From assembly GCA_963989385.1 (NCBI GenBank), contig OZ022501.1, positions 21,104,102 to 21,168,101 on the forward strand: 64,000 nt of DNA. The letters are read 5' to 3'. Source of the stretch: Ctena decussata. Its lineage: Eukaryota > Mollusca > Bivalvia > Lucinida > Lucinidae. Below are positions 46,745-58,734 of the stretch, in pieces; position 1 is the stretch's first letter; each line of letters opens with the position of its first letter. Both the position numbers and the translations under genes were made by a program. The notes beneath the pieces are model-generated. The model did no database searches and was not told the DNA's origin. It saw only the letters and a program-made list of their open reading frames with translations.

Positions 46745-47351
46745 ATGTACTTCAATATCGGAACAACATAACCGATTATCCTTACCACCAAGCGAACAAA
46801 GTGTACTTTTTATGTAGAATTAAGCTAATGCCTGCTGTCCTTGATAGTCAGTAGGGACCTCTCTAGCAGGATTTTATAGTCGCTGAAACCAGATATTGAT
46901 GCGATTCTACACTCAGGTTCGTGTAAACACATACGGTAACTCCTGTAGACATAGGGACACCCTACCGTAATTTCCTTAATTAGCCTTCAATATTGTGCGA
47001 TATGTCGAAATGGCTGCGGAGTGCCAAACGGTGTTGGTCTTTATCAGATTGCTTTTAAATCAATTAAAGTAGACTCTGATGAGAATGCTGTGTGTTTTTC
47101 ATGCGGCACGGTTCCATTATCTAGGAACGTCTCATTATTTCAGAAGACGATAGTAAAGCGTTTTATCTAATGTAATGCTAACTTTCAAATAATAAATCCA
47201 GCTTAGTAAAAAAGCAGTCTGTTAACAATGAACAAAACTAACAAATCTGATTAAGTTCTACAATGCTACCATTTTATTGTAAAAGCCTTTCGAAATGTTA
47301 GGGTTAAATTTTCCTAAGACAGTTAACGTGAATATTGATATAGTTTTCCTT
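46745..47351. other. Unexplained stretch
   Basis: Nothing recognised. Confidence 0.3.
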
Positions 47352-47533
47352 GCCCCGAGGTTATAAAACTTGAGTACATTCTCAAACTCAAAATAAAGCA
47401 CACTGATTGGCTGCTTCCGAGCACATGCTCGGAAGCAGCCAATCAGTGTGCTTTATGCTCGGAAGCAGCCAATCAGTGTGCTTTATTTTGAGTTTTTGAG
47501 ATTATTCGCAAGTTTTATAACCGAGCGAACCCT
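47352..47533. mobile_element. Palindromic MITE, family B copy 4, right arm duplicated
   Basis: Hairpin centre near 47426 (GAGCACATGCTC). After GTGCTTTA the right arm TGCTCGGAAGCAGCCAATCA is repeated directly; the break differs from copy 3. Outer ends CCCCGAGGTTATAAAACTTG and CAAGTTTTATAACCGAGCGA. Confidence 0.88.
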
Positions 47534-48280
47534 TGTGTACGAAACTTATTATAATAATTATTATAATTATTATATTCTCCTGAACTGTTTATCTATTTCA
47601 AAATAATAGGAGAGCCGCTCTTGGTGTAAAATTTCCTTGAAAACAAAGCCGCAAACTGGCGGGCATATTTCAATAAAATGAGTCCGCTTTTGCTAAAATG
47701 GCATTGTTAAACTCATTTATGCACCAAATTCTTTCAGAATTAGGGAAAAGAAGTACTCAAGATGACCACTGTTACTAAGTGTAGTGCAACGAAAATGACA
47801 CTACCACAGTAACCGTTGAAAAGATTTTGCCCAACTTTGTCAGTACAACATTTGCATCAAGCTCTTTCATATTTATGCAAGTGTACCTACCAAGATGGCT
47901 ACTAAAAAGTAAAACTTTTTAGAACTGCTTAATGGACTTGCATCAAGCTGTTTCAGTCGTGGTTACTGAAAATAGCAAGGCAAGAAAAAGACAAGCCATA
48001 TGATTTTAAGGACAACGTAGTCATACTTGAGACTTATTTTGTTTTGATGCAAATAATGAAACAAAATCAAAGAAAGTTCTCAGACTAAAGGCCCAGGTGA
48101 GCGCTTTATATATAAGCGGAGCTGTGATTACATGCCTTTGTTAATGTAAATCAAGAGAATGCGAATAAACAGATACTTCTTTCTGTTGTAATAAATGTTT
48201 ACCTACGACTTAAAAGTGCAGAGTTCTTGAAAAACGGTTATATACATTATTAACCGAGGAATTCCAGGAGCACAAAGAAT
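47534..48280. other. Unexplained stretch
   Basis: Starts with an AT palindromic run (ATTATAATAATTATTATAAT). At 48085-48115 'aggcccaggtgagcgcttta' resembles the end of the tandem-core element type at 9087. No gene seen. Confidence 0.3.
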
Positions 48281-48509
48281 TGAGCTGCGACTGAACGACA
48301 AAACCAGCAAATGCCCAGCGAAGACTTAGATCAGCCTGAGCATGCACCCAGTCTGATCAGTCCTCGCTGTCGCCATGTAAGTAGCCTAGACCCTAAGCTA
48401 CTCTTTAAGCGCACATCGAAGACTCTGATCAGACTGGGCGGACGCCCAGGCTGATCTGAGCCTTCGTGTGGCGCAAAAGCCACTTTGATGGTTTTATCGT
48501 GTCGCGGCT
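48281..48509. mobile_element. Foldback MITE, family A copy 11
   Basis: TGAGCTGCGACTGAACGACA left, GGTTTTATCGTGTCGCGGCT right; part of the left arm is lost. Confidence 0.82.
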
Positions 48510-49049
48510 AAATTATTGATCAGAGTTAAGGGTGAGTGCGAGTGGTTACACTTTCCGAGAAAGCAATTCAACCGTTTTCTTCTCAATGGGATTTTGTTCT
48601 TACAGGAAAGAATTTGCTCCCCTAATAGCAGTTCGTTTTTAAGGAAAGGCTTCTTCCAGGAAAACAAAAACGATATCAGGAAATCAGAAATGTTGTTTCC
48701 CTCGGAAAAAAGGCAGAAAACCTGGAAGTGTCTCCATTTGACCTTAGAACTGTATCAATTTATAGACTGTTGATGCATATAAGGGAAGGCTCGAATTGCA
48801 GTGATCGCAACTCGAAAAAGTATACGGCTCCTTTTTCTCGCCGGACAGCATAAATCTAAAACACTTGTAACTACACTCTTATGAATCGCATGTTGTTCAA
48901 TTAATTAGGTGCTTTTGCGGGAAAATGAAAGCCATATTAGTCATATAATTAGCTAAAATTATATGACAATTTCTTGTTTTGGTCTTTGCATTTCAAATTC
49001 GATAAAAAAAAAGAAACAGCACACCTGGTTAACCATATTTTCAAGGATG

Positions 49050-49171
49050 TTACGAAACGAAAAAAACTGTTAGAAAACAAAAAAGAGTCATAGTTATCAA
49101 ACGACCTGTTCATTAGGTCGTTGGTAACAATGACTCTTTTTCGTTTCGTAACAGCTCTTTTTTCGTTTCGT
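49050..49171. repeat. Inverted repeat with strong core
   Basis: AAAAGAGTCATAGTTATCAA and ACGACCT face AGGTCGTTGGTAACAATGAC and TCTTTT; outer parts TTACGAAACGAAAAA and TTTTTCGTTTCGTAA also pair, the latter partly repeated. Confidence 0.75.
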
Positions 49172-49269
49172 GAGAGCCCTTGTATAAACATAGGCAACCA
49201 GGGGTAAACGATATCTTCAGCACTTGCAACAAACAACGTGCTTTCTATATAGGGTAACGCATACACATA

Positions 49270-50615
49270 CGAGGGTCATTTCAGAAATAATGTAAATGAT
49301 CCCAGGTTATCTTATTGGTTGATATTTAGTAGAAGTTCTATAAATCAGCGGAAAGGTCCATTCAAGTGCTTAAGCCAAGTATGCGCAAAAAAAATTCTAA
49401 GTCTTTCATGCGTGACAGCACATGCTTTTACGTCATAAGGGTCTGGATACTGGAAACTGTAGATTTTCTTTGAAAGTCTCTTGTGTTCTTTTGCTGTTTA
49501 CTCAATAAAGCAATGATATATTTAGCAAAGAAAAACGTAATATTGTCTTTTAGATACAAAATATGAAGGTTATACAGGAATCGTTCCCAGATTCTACACA
49601 ATTAACATAATAAACGATGTTATTCTTGTGCTGTGCAGTTATAAATGCTACGTAATTATAACTGCGTAATATCCATAAATTGTGATCATTTATTTTCAAT
49701 AAAAAAACGTGCATTTAATGAGTGAAATGATTAGCTCACTATGTTTTGTTACAAATTGCAGCATATGAGTCACGAAACTGCATGAGACATGTGCAAACTC
49801 CACGCCGGAAGTGGCAAAGTAGCAGCAATTGATGTAAAATATAAAATGATAAAACGATATTATCTTCTAATAAAAAGACCCATACTGAATATATTTAACT
49901 TTGTTTGCTGTCATAAGTTAGAGGGACATATTGAAAGCAAAATTCATACATAAAGACTTGAAAGACTTGTCATTTTATATGACATAGCGGCATTGGAATA
50001 TGTGGGTGGGTAGGTGAAATTATCATAAAAAAATCAGGTAGGCCACTGACAAAAGAGCATAGGGTGCAGTAAAAATTATTTATATACATGTAAGAGAACA
50101 AGCATGACGAATTAAATTTTATTTATTTTTTGTTTCATATCTGTCATCAGACATTCAATTTCACATAAAATGACCTCAAAACTGAATTTAAAGCAGCTTA
50201 CTATATATTTCAATTTAGCACAGGAAGTGACGTCATAAGAAATGCACATTGTTTCCAGATTAGTCTTTCTTGAAAAGTCAATCTTGTGTTTTAGCAAAGC
50301 TGATACAATGACTATTAGACTGAAATGGTTTCAGTTACACAGATAGTATAGTTATCCATCCAGACCTATTTGTATCCAAAGTTAAGAAAATATGAATTAG
50401 TCTTCACATAAATATTTCGTCCGTTTCTACCCAGTGTCTCTACCCTAACAACAAGTATCAAAGTTTATTTTGAAGAAAATGTCAATGTCTGAATTGTTTT
50501 GCGTGAAGACCTTTTGGTGATATATGTACCTAAAAGTTAAGACATAAATTTCTAAAATCGGTCAACATTCCTAGGAATGGCAGACTCATTTACACTATTT
50601 CTGAAATGCCCCTCG
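49270..50615. mobile_element. Mariner-like non-autonomous element, copy 2
   Basis: CGAGGGTCATTTCAGAAATA at the left and TATTTCTGAAATGCCCCTCG at the right, with TA on both sides; 1346 bp, about the size of a full mariner. The interior matches copy 1 (for example 'gcgtgacagcac' and 'ggatactggaaactgt') but has no transposase frame. Confidence 0.85.
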
Positions 50616-50617
50616 TA

Positions 50618-51600
50618 TGGTCGGTTCGATTTGTGCATTCCATGAAAAGAAGGTCAAAAGCGAGAAATCTGAAAATCAAGACAGAATACTGAACTGTATA
50701 TCGAACACGTAATAATCTGAAACCCAGATTAGCCGTATTTAAAATCAATTTTTGCAATTAAGTTCAGAAATAATCTTAACTTAAGAGGTGCCACATAGCC
50801 GAACAAATTTTTTGAATTGCCCAAATCCGCATAATCAGACCGCTGCTAACTATTAATTCATTTTCGGGGACCACAAATCAAAGATTAGAAAGCACATCTG
50901 TTTTATATTGTGACTCGAACATTAATGTGCTAAAAATTGCGCACTACATGACGTATCTGAACTCATATGAAAGAGCAATAACTTCAAAGAATAAGTTTTG
51001 TGTTCTAATCGACTTACAAATGACATAATTAAATTTACTGTCTGCAATAGTTGAAAAGAATATGCCATTTTTTGCGGTAAGTAACTATTATTATTCAAGC
51101 GAAAATATTTAGTGTAATTTCTGCAGGGTATTTAATGAAGTGTACGTCTTTATTTTGGTTATCAAGGACGTATAGCTCTGAAAAACAATGCCACACAAGG
51201 TACAGCTGAACTTCTATTAGCCTTTTCTCCACTTAAAGTACTGGGGCATACTGGCCTCCATTTTTCGCCATTTTTTTTTTCTGTATTTTACAAATGGAAA
51301 CAACCGTTGTGAGTTCCTGTATGTTTCCCTGGACAAAGAAAAAAAAAGGTCTTCTCTTTGAAAAATAATTTCGTTTTTGAAGCAGCAAAGTTTGGTCTCC
51401 ATCGGGAAGGGAGAAGCATAACAGGCCCGGATCCATACCACCGCATACTGGTGGGGCTCTGGATAAATGGTGGGGCTGGGAGGTGCTGGGATGCTTTCGC
51501 GTGTGTAATGGTAGGAGGTGGGGGGAGGGGGAGGGGGCTTGAAAATATGACATAATTATGGTTCAAATTGATAAGAATTTTTTATGTCTTTTTTGCATTG
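50618..51600. other. Unexplained stretch
   Basis: Contains poly-T and a G-rich tract (51510-51538). Overlapping open frames at 51217-51566 come from compositional bias. Confidence 0.35.
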
Positions 51601-51673
51601 AAATATGTGTTGTGACAGCTAATTAGAATCGCCTCGCTGAGGCGATTCTAATGAGCTGTCACAACATATATTT
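51601..51673. repeat. Near-perfect hairpin
   Basis: AAATATGTGTTGTGACAGCT and AATTAGAATCGCCTC face GAGGCGATTCTAATGAGCTG and TCACAACATATATTT; one of the tightest hairpins in the window. Confidence 0.85.
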
Positions 51674-52510
51674 TAATCTTACCACATGGATAGATTATCT
51701 CAAACAGTCACCAGATACTCATTATTATCTGGAGACCTATACATTATAACTAAGACAGAAGCCCAGATGGCGGGGCTGAAGCCCCAGAGCCCACCCCTGG
51801 ATCCGGGGCTGCATAATCAAAATGGCAGAGTTGCTTCCCCTGAAAGTTTATTTAGTCACTTAAATAGCCATGGCTACAACGGCATTATACGGAAGACATT
51901 TACTCGAGAGAGACGACTTTAGAATACGGATCATACCAACTTGCGAGGCTCTGACCAATAATTGCATATGTGGATGTATCTAACATGTCTGGGTATTTGG
52001 ACGGTCATCATAGGACAGTCCTTGTCCAGTCGCAAAATCAGATTCTTGTAAAGGGTTTGTTCGTTTAACAAATTCTCTGTTCCATTCTATCATTTGTCCT
52101 TCACATATTGCCTTGGGTAGTTTTGGATTGTGATGTTGGTCTTTAATTCTTATCCTTACTTGTCCCTGTCTATTTATTGCCTTGTACATTGAACTGTCAT
52201 CTCAATCTTGTTCTTTTCTGCATACCATTATGCGGCCATGTACGGCCATTTTCTCAATGCTATCGATATAACAAGGCTTAGTATGGTGTCAGCTTTAACA
52301 GATGCATTTCCTTTGAAAACCGGAAAATGGGTTTTACGATATAAAAAGCAATTAAGATTAGTTTCTTGTTCATTTAACAGGTATCATGTTGCTTTCTTCA
52401 AACAACAAGGGAATTTTAATCTGATAGTCGTAGGTGGTGTCATCTTGATATCTTAAGGAACGTTTTAAACTGATCATCGTATTTACCCTAATACTTTGAT
52501 TGTAAAACAG
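51674..52510. other. Unexplained stretch
   Basis: Contains 'gatggcggggctgaagcccc' near 51768. The frame at 52208-52456 has no recognisable domain. Confidence 0.3.
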
Positions 52511-52694
52511 AGTTTGCTTTCCCTTCAAAATAATCCCCAAAATCCAGATCCGTCTTACAAGACGGAGCTAGATTTTGGGGATTGGTTTGGAATGGCAAAT
52601 CTCAACTTATAGCAGAATTTCACGTGACTGATTTAGATATTTTGGGTCAATTTAGGTAAAGACTCCGTTTTATAGCCTAATAAATTCGATACCG
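52511..52694. mobile_element. Foldback element, family C copy 3
   Basis: CCTTCAAAATAATCCCCAAA, then GATCCGTCTTACAAGACGGA at the centre, ACTGATTTAGATATTTTGGG and CGTTTTATAGCCTAATAAAT, as in copies 2 and 4. The left terminal repeat is lost. Confidence 0.78.
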
Positions 52695-53054
52695 TCAATA
52701 TTGGGCTGTTTCAATGGATTATCTTCGACCTTTGAATTTCGAAAGGTCATAATTTTCTTTCTTCTTTTTTATTTGAAAATGTTGACGAAAATTCTAAGCT
52801 TTCCGAGTTGGGCTGCAGTGTGTGCGTTAACTTTTTGTTTGAATCTAAGGAAAATACGGTATTAATAATATGTTTACTATGTTATCATATGAAAATACTT
52901 AAAAGGGTACATGTATATAAGTATGTTGTTTATCACGATTTCAACTTTTCCCTTCCTTATATTTTAATAGTGAAACCATACACTCTTGCGCGCCGTCGTA
53001 AGAAAATTTGCTTTAAAAGCACATGCGATTTGTATTTGTACATTCTGCGAAAGC

Positions 53055-53265
53055 AAAGTTTTGCCGGAGTTTGCTCTTTCAATGACTGAACAGTGAAGAT
53101 TTTAAAAATCAAACTGCGTATGATTTGTCCCGTCTGCAGTGTCTGGTCTTGGTATGTACAATTCGCATGCCTAGCTACAGGTTTCCTTGTAATGCGGGCT
53201 ATTTTCATCATGATATTCTGTTGACAAACAATACATGCCGGTAACGGAACACCTGATTCCAAATG
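53055..53265 (+). repeat. Direct duplication flanking a TIR element, left copy
   Basis: Shares with 56465-56670, in the same order and orientation, pieces such as GCATGCCTAGCTACAGGTTT, CTGTTGACAAAC and ACGGAACACCTG, with scattered differences. Confidence 0.8.
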
Positions 53266-53310
53266 CAAAGATTTTAACCGCATTTGGATTCAGGTGTTCC
53301 GTAACCGGCA
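53236..53310. repeat. Hairpin
   Basis: TGCCGGTAACGGAACACCTG with ATTCCAAATGC faces GCATTTGGATTCAGGTGTTC and CGTAACCGGCA. The corresponding place in the right duplicate (near 56640) has only one arm. Confidence 0.85.
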
Positions 53311-53332
53311 TTTAAAGATTTTAAAATCTAAA

Positions 53333-53622
53333 GCCCCAGTCACACACACACATTACGGATAGGGCGGATAGTTGCGGATAAAATCCTCAGTTTATCCGCA
53401 GAATTTGTGGGCGTGGCCTAATTTTGTTTAATGAATTTACGGATATAGTTACCAATAGATGCGTATGGATACGGATAGGTACGAACTACTAACCCTCCGT
53501 TACCTTCTGTAACCTTTAGATGAGGATAAATACCTTCAGATGCGGACTGTTGCGCATGCCTAGCGGATAGAAGAATAGAAAAGATTAACTGCGACGTCCA
53601 CATCTGTGTCTGCTCCTTGTGT
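53333..53622. mobile_element. Extra terminal segment of the ACGGAT-rich element
   Basis: Starts GCCCCAGTCACACACACACA like the main element to its right, then 'ttacggatagggcggatagt'. Either a separate truncated copy or a duplicated end. Confidence 0.55.
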
Positions 53623-54755
53623 GCTCCAGTCACACACACACATACGGATTGTGCGGATACTACGGATGGCCCGTCCGTATCTATCCGTTTTATCCGCAAT
53701 GGATCCGTATCAGATCCGCAGAGTCCGTAACTGTCCGTATCATATCCGCAGAGTCCGCAGGATCCGCGTCGAAATTTTGAAAAGTTTCAAAATTCGGGCG
53801 CGGATGAGTAAACCGTAATGGTGCGTTACTAAACGCATATATCCTCATCTATCCGTATCCAATCCGTGTCGCATACGTATCTATTCCGTATCTTATCCGT
53901 TATTGAACCTATCATTCCGCAGTCCCACTCGATGTTGAGGACCGATACGGTTTCAAGCGGATCGTTACCTTTAGTTACGGAAGTTACGGGTCTCGTTCGG
54001 CGTACTGTAACGGACTGTTTTCTACAGTAACGTTTCAATACAAAAAGGTTGCGTTCCAATACTGACAGATACCTACAGGATGGTTTGGAGAATCGGCTGT
54101 ACGGCAACAACACCAGTAGGGGGGCAAAGAGACAGAGACTGTATCTCAAGGACTACTACAACAGAGAGGCCGGGTCGGTGCAATGGCAGTGACGTATGGT
54201 GCAGTTATGGTGCGATGTTATGTTTCTTATTTGTAACAGCCTAGTGGGGTCATCTTTTCATGAACTTGCCAATAGCAAAAATAGGGCCATCATTTCATAA
54301 ACTTTTTTGACTTTTATCAATTTGAATTAGTTGTCCAATACAGGACAAAGTAATTCTTTTATTAATTACAATTAGTTGTCCAATATATTACAAAGGTTAA
54401 TGGTGAAATGAAGCAATAAATATCTACTGGTCAGGCTTGAGTAGCCGAAACTTCGAAGCTGGCCCATGTTCCTTCTTTCGATTGTGTTCTGTGTTCTTAT
54501 GTGAACTCTTTTAGATTTCTATTTTACTTCAGTGCCACTGGTTTCGTGCTGTGCGGCGACCGTAAAACGTCTCCCCGTCCGTCATCTATAGTGCAGATTA
54601 TATATAATTTTTTCCTTTGAGGTCAAGAAAATATTCTGAGAAATCAGAAATTTTCGTTTGGTTTAAATTTATAGTCTAGATTATTGATTTTTTTTCCTTT
54701 TAGATCTTTTATGATACTAATCAGTCTTTGAATTTACTGCCTTATCAAAATTAAG

Positions 54756-55493
54756 AAAGGACCTCTGACGGTTGTAATATTAATTTGCCTATAAAATAAG
54801 TCAAAATCAAATTTTTGATATACCCAAGAATTTCTCTTGAAATTCGTTGCTCTCAACTTCCCCTAACTGGCTATGAATTTAATTTCTGATTTTTTAGCAC
54901 ATAGACTTTAATTTTTGGTGGAAAAAGCTAAATTTATAATTAAACGTAATGGAAACAGGAAAAGTTTTTTAAAGATACTTTCCCTCCCCCACTCCCCCAC
55001 CCCCCGTGCCTCAGTTAGCCACTTTGCATGTGTGTGTGTACTATCATAATACACATTATATGTGAGTGGCTTGCTGAGGCACGGGGGGAAAGATAGTCTG
55101 CAGCTGAAAAACTGAAAAAGTGGGTGGGGTACTTACACCCTTTATATCTAAAATAGGCCAAATCCCTTATTAATGAAAATAATGTTGCATGATATCAGTA
55201 ACAGTAGTGTGTACGTCAGTTTTAGCATAGTTATCAATTAAAATTTCGGTATATTAGAAAACTGAAAAAAATGGACTTATTTTCAGAGACTGAAAAATTC
55301 ACCTACCCCTCTTGATAAAATCGGTTTAAGTTAGTCTAGGGGCATGATAATTTTTCGAAATTACTGATAAAATGTCTTTATAGTACACACGTCTACATAT
55401 TAATGCCAAATATTTTAACTTTTCCTGCCCGAGGAAGGTGCAATAATTTGTCGAAAAATAGGCAAATATGCATTGATACTGTCAGAGGTCCTT
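54756..55493. mobile_element. TIR element nested in family F
   Basis: AAGGACCTCTGACGG at the left and the inverted CTGTCAGAGGTCCTT at the right (one mismatch) lie exactly where the family F unit is broken. Contains the C-run hairpin at 54976. No coding frame. Confidence 0.78.
54976..55095. repeat. C-run hairpin element
   Basis: CCCCCCGTGCCTCAGTTAGC faces GTGGCTTGCTGAGGCACGGG across a GT-rich loop; related in layout to 40679-40775. Confidence 0.65.
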
Positions 55494-55869
55494 ATATTAT
55501 GCTTTCTCTGGTTTTCGTTACCAAGTCATGTCGAGGTCACTGATGCGGTTTGAGTAGCCGAATTCTCGAAGTATGGTCCATGTACCTTCCTTCGAATGTG
55601 TGCAGTGTTCTTGAAGGATTAGAATAGTATCTAATTTTATCAACTGCCGACTGAATATCTATGTCAACCAAGCAGTAAATGGGAACCTTTTTCAAATCAG
55701 GGAAGGACAAGGCAGCGAAAGGAGAGAGATGGGCTTCGCCGTTCATATGCTATGCCCAAGATACATTGACCCTAACCACCTACTCCCACCCCTATCCCCC
55801 AAGCCACCGCCCCTACGGTCATTAGGCTATAAGAAACCTTTACCTTTACCCAATTTTTAGTTTGAATCC

Positions 55870-56000
55870 AGGTATACAAATTTAAATAAAAATCTAATCC
55901 TTCATGAGCACAGAATACTAAACACATTCGAAAGAAGGAGCATGTGCCATACTTCGAGGTTACGATTTTTAGAGCCTCATCAATGACCCTGACATGACCC
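55870..56000 (-). repeat. Family F fragment, inverted
   Basis: The complement reads GTCATGTCAGGGTCATTGAT and 'tacttcgaggtt', matching the family F unit; it runs straight into the right terminus of the large TIR element. Confidence 0.65.
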
Positions 56001-56464
56001 ATTACTTCCGTAACTAAAGGTAAAGCTCCGTATGAAACCGTATCAGTCCTCAACTTGGGACTGCGGAATGACGGGTTCAGTTACGGATAAGATACGGAAT
56101 AGATACGGATGAGAAACGGATTAGATACGGAAAGGTGCAGATAAATGCGTTCAGTTACGGACTTTTACGGTTTACTCATCCGCGCCCGAATTTTGAACCT
56201 TTTCAAAATTTCGACGCGGCTCCTGCGGACCCTGCGGATATGATACGAACAGTAACGGACTCTGCGGATGCGATACGGATCCATTACGGATTAAATGGAT
56301 AGATACGAATAGATTCGGACGGGCCATCCGTAGTATCCGCAGAATCCGTATATGTGTGTGTGACTGGGGCATAAGATTTTAAACGTGTCAATTTGAATTT
56401 ATTTTTAAACTACAAAAAGCGAAATCATATTTGTTAGGTCTTCCGCAAACTTGAGCCATTTTTT

Positions 56465-56670
56465 GTCAGTGGGTGCTCTTTCGATGACTTAACAACGAAC
56501 TTTTCAAAATTCAGACTTCGTATACCCTGTCCCGGCTGTGGAGTCCGGTCTTGTTATGTACCGTTCGCATATGCCTAACTACAGGTTTCCTTGTTTATGC
56601 TGGCTGTGTTCATCATGTCTTCTGTTGACAAACTATAATTGTCTGTTACGGAACACCTGTTTCCAAATGT
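56465..56670 (+). repeat. Direct duplication flanking a TIR element, right copy
   Basis: Partner of 53055-53265; reads 'gcatatgcctaactacaggt' and 'cttctgttgacaaactata', then ACGGAACACCTGTTTCCAAA. Confidence 0.8.
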
Positions 56671-56954
56671 GGTTGAAATTACAATGACATATTAGAAAGT
56701 TTAATCCTGCAAATTTGATTCTATTTTTAAACTAAATAAAAAAGGAAATCATACACATGTCAGAATGTTCTGATCCGCACCAAAATAAAGACAAAAAAAA
56801 AAGAAAAAAAAGAAAGAAAAAGAAAGAAAAACAGAATCAACTTGGCGATCCTATTAAGCAAAGCAGAAACTTCCATATTCCATGTGGCTATGAGCGGGTA
56901 TTATAACAACTGACGAGCAGACAGTGTACTTCTTTTAAAGCAACTCGTTCAGTT

Positions 56955-57150
56955 TATTAAGAACATACATAAGGTAAAACATCACAGAAACTCTGCCACC
57001 AAAAACAGGCAACAGAGAACCACAACAGAACTACCGCCTTGGAACGGTCAGTAATGAATTACTGGGGGGCTTAAATCGATTTTACAGGCCCAACCTCACC
57101 CTCAGTTTCTGAAGTGGTACAAAACATTTAGTTGGTTGTTCAGTTTGCAT
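56955..57150. mobile_element. Fragment of family P
   Basis: CAGAACTACCGCCTTGGAAC and GGTCAGTAATGAATTACTGG match the 3' region of the Penelope-like element at 38690-38760. Confidence 0.65.
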
Positions 57151-57310
57151 GATAACCCTCTAACTCGTCAATGAAACACTGCCTTTTACCCATTCATGTC
57201 CGATGGACTCTTCCATCCGAATGAAATAGATGAGTCCATTTCCAATTTTAGGTCGGCCGGGTCTTTATTCATTTATTTATTATTTTGATAAACATTGCTG
57301 TAATTTTTAT

Positions 57311-57378
57311 GCAAACTGTGCAGGCCCTGATTAGACGCCACGCTTTGCGGCGTCTGATCTGAGTCTGCACTGTTTGCG
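57311..57378. repeat. Hairpin repeat
   Basis: GCAAACTGTGCAGGCCCTGA and TTAGACGCC face GGCGTCTGATCTGAGTCTGC and ACTGTTTGC. Confidence 0.75.
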
Positions 57379-57379
57379 A

Positions 57380-58734
57380 ATGTCCCTTTTATGGGACACT
57401 ACCTTCCCTGAGTCGAAGCGGGTACTCAATTACTTTTAATTTGACAGAGTTTTCAGCAGTCGGACGAGTTAGGATTTGAGTCCTTGGCCATCTGCGCATC
57501 CACACTAAAAGGTGTGCATCATGCTAATAAAAAATTATAAAGGCTGTCGTTGGAAACAAAGGGCACACATTCGAACGAACTTTGTCTCGGTTTTATTGTC
57601 TCATATAAAATCAGTGTAGCACACTGGCCTGGCATTCAACTCAGGCCACGAAGGCAACGTACATGCCAACGACAATTTCTGACCATAAAACTCGATTTGT
57701 TTTTCACATACTACATAATTTAGATTCGAGTAATCGATCTTACGGACCCGACAGTTTGTTAGATATCAAAGTAAGACCAGTCTTTTTCTTAACAAATGCT
57801 GTCTAGTATTAATAGAGAGCAAAAATAAGGCAATAATTCGTTGTCGTGGTCGTTGTACATCGACCATGGTATCGTAACGGTGAAAAAAAAATTTTTGCTC
57901 TAAATTTGATCAGACGGAATTTATTCGAAACACTGGTCGGTCTAAGAAGCGCAAACAAGTCATGTCCGTTACACTGATAATTTGAAACTAAATTTAGTAT
58001 GTGAAAACAATCGAGTTTTCTTGTCGAAAATTTTCGTTGGCATGTACGTTGCTTTCGATGCTTGTGTTGAAGGCCAGACCAGTGTGGAAGTATGTAAGGT
58101 TACAAATTACAAATTACCTCTAAAATTGCAGTTATTTGCTCAGAAATCCTCGATATGTATAAATACTTCAAAAACAATTTTCTAGCATTACTGTGTCCAT
58201 CCGTGTGATGTTAAATTGTTCTCATCAAATACAGCACTTGCTGTTTGGGATACGACCTACAACAAGTTTAGTTTGTGACCGGAAGTTAAAAGTGCTATTG
58301 TGCTGTACCATTTTCTTCTTCTGAGCCTCTGACTCAGTCACAAATTAATTACTATAAGTTACAACGTAATTAGAGAAAGCTGCAATTACAATTATTTCCG
58401 CTTTTCATTTTACTTTTAAAAACAAGTCATATTTGCGTGTGCCAATTAACTGGATGAACAAACGTCAGTTTACTGGGACGAAAACTAGGTCTGTGCGTCT
58501 TACATCATTTTACTGGCAGTTTAATGCACCGGCTTATGTCGTTTGCTGACATTAAAGCTTGCTAAAATACTTGTTTTATGTCATTAGTGCTTGTGCAATC
58601 GGATTATCCAGTTTTTAATCGCATATCTTCTATACAACCTGTTGCAATTCAAGTCGTATTATGCATCATTTAGACCAGCTTCGGAAATAATGAAACTTTA
58701 AAACAAATGACCTTGTTCTGCTCCAAGGTTTACG
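57380..58734. other. Unexplained stretch
   Basis: No gene, clear repeat boundary or RNA recognised. Confidence 0.3.

Larger units (their letters stand above)
54420..55640 (+). repeat. Family F repeats, interrupted by an insertion at 54756-55493
   Basis: 54420-54755 matches the 3950-4260 order of the tandem pair; 55494-55640 continues it with TATTATGCTTTCTCTGGTTT and TGAGTAGCCGAATTCTCGAA. The insertion splits the unit after 'tcaaaattaagaa'. Confidence 0.75.
53623..56370. mobile_element. Large TIR element with ACGGAT-rich ~380-bp termini
   Basis: The left end GCTCCAGTCACACACACACA then TACGGATTGTGCGGATACTA matches the complement of the right end, TCCGCAGAATCCGTATATGT and GTGTGTGACTGGGGC. The match goes on inward through GTTACGGAAGTTACGG-type sequence for ~380 bp per side. 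The interior carries family F in both orientations and one nested TIR element, with no transposase. Frames in the termini are repetitive and not coding. Confidence 0.8.

Noticed and set aside
46368..46854. Overlapping frames rich in CRDCPRDSASCRE-like repeats, resembling a cysteine/arginine repeat protein
   Set aside because: They occur on both strands because the DNA is a palindrome of 30-bp units; the protein repeats simply mirror it.
53418..54149. Open frames within the ACGGAT-rich termini
   Set aside because: The DNA is a low-diversity repeat and the frames differ between the two inverted copies.
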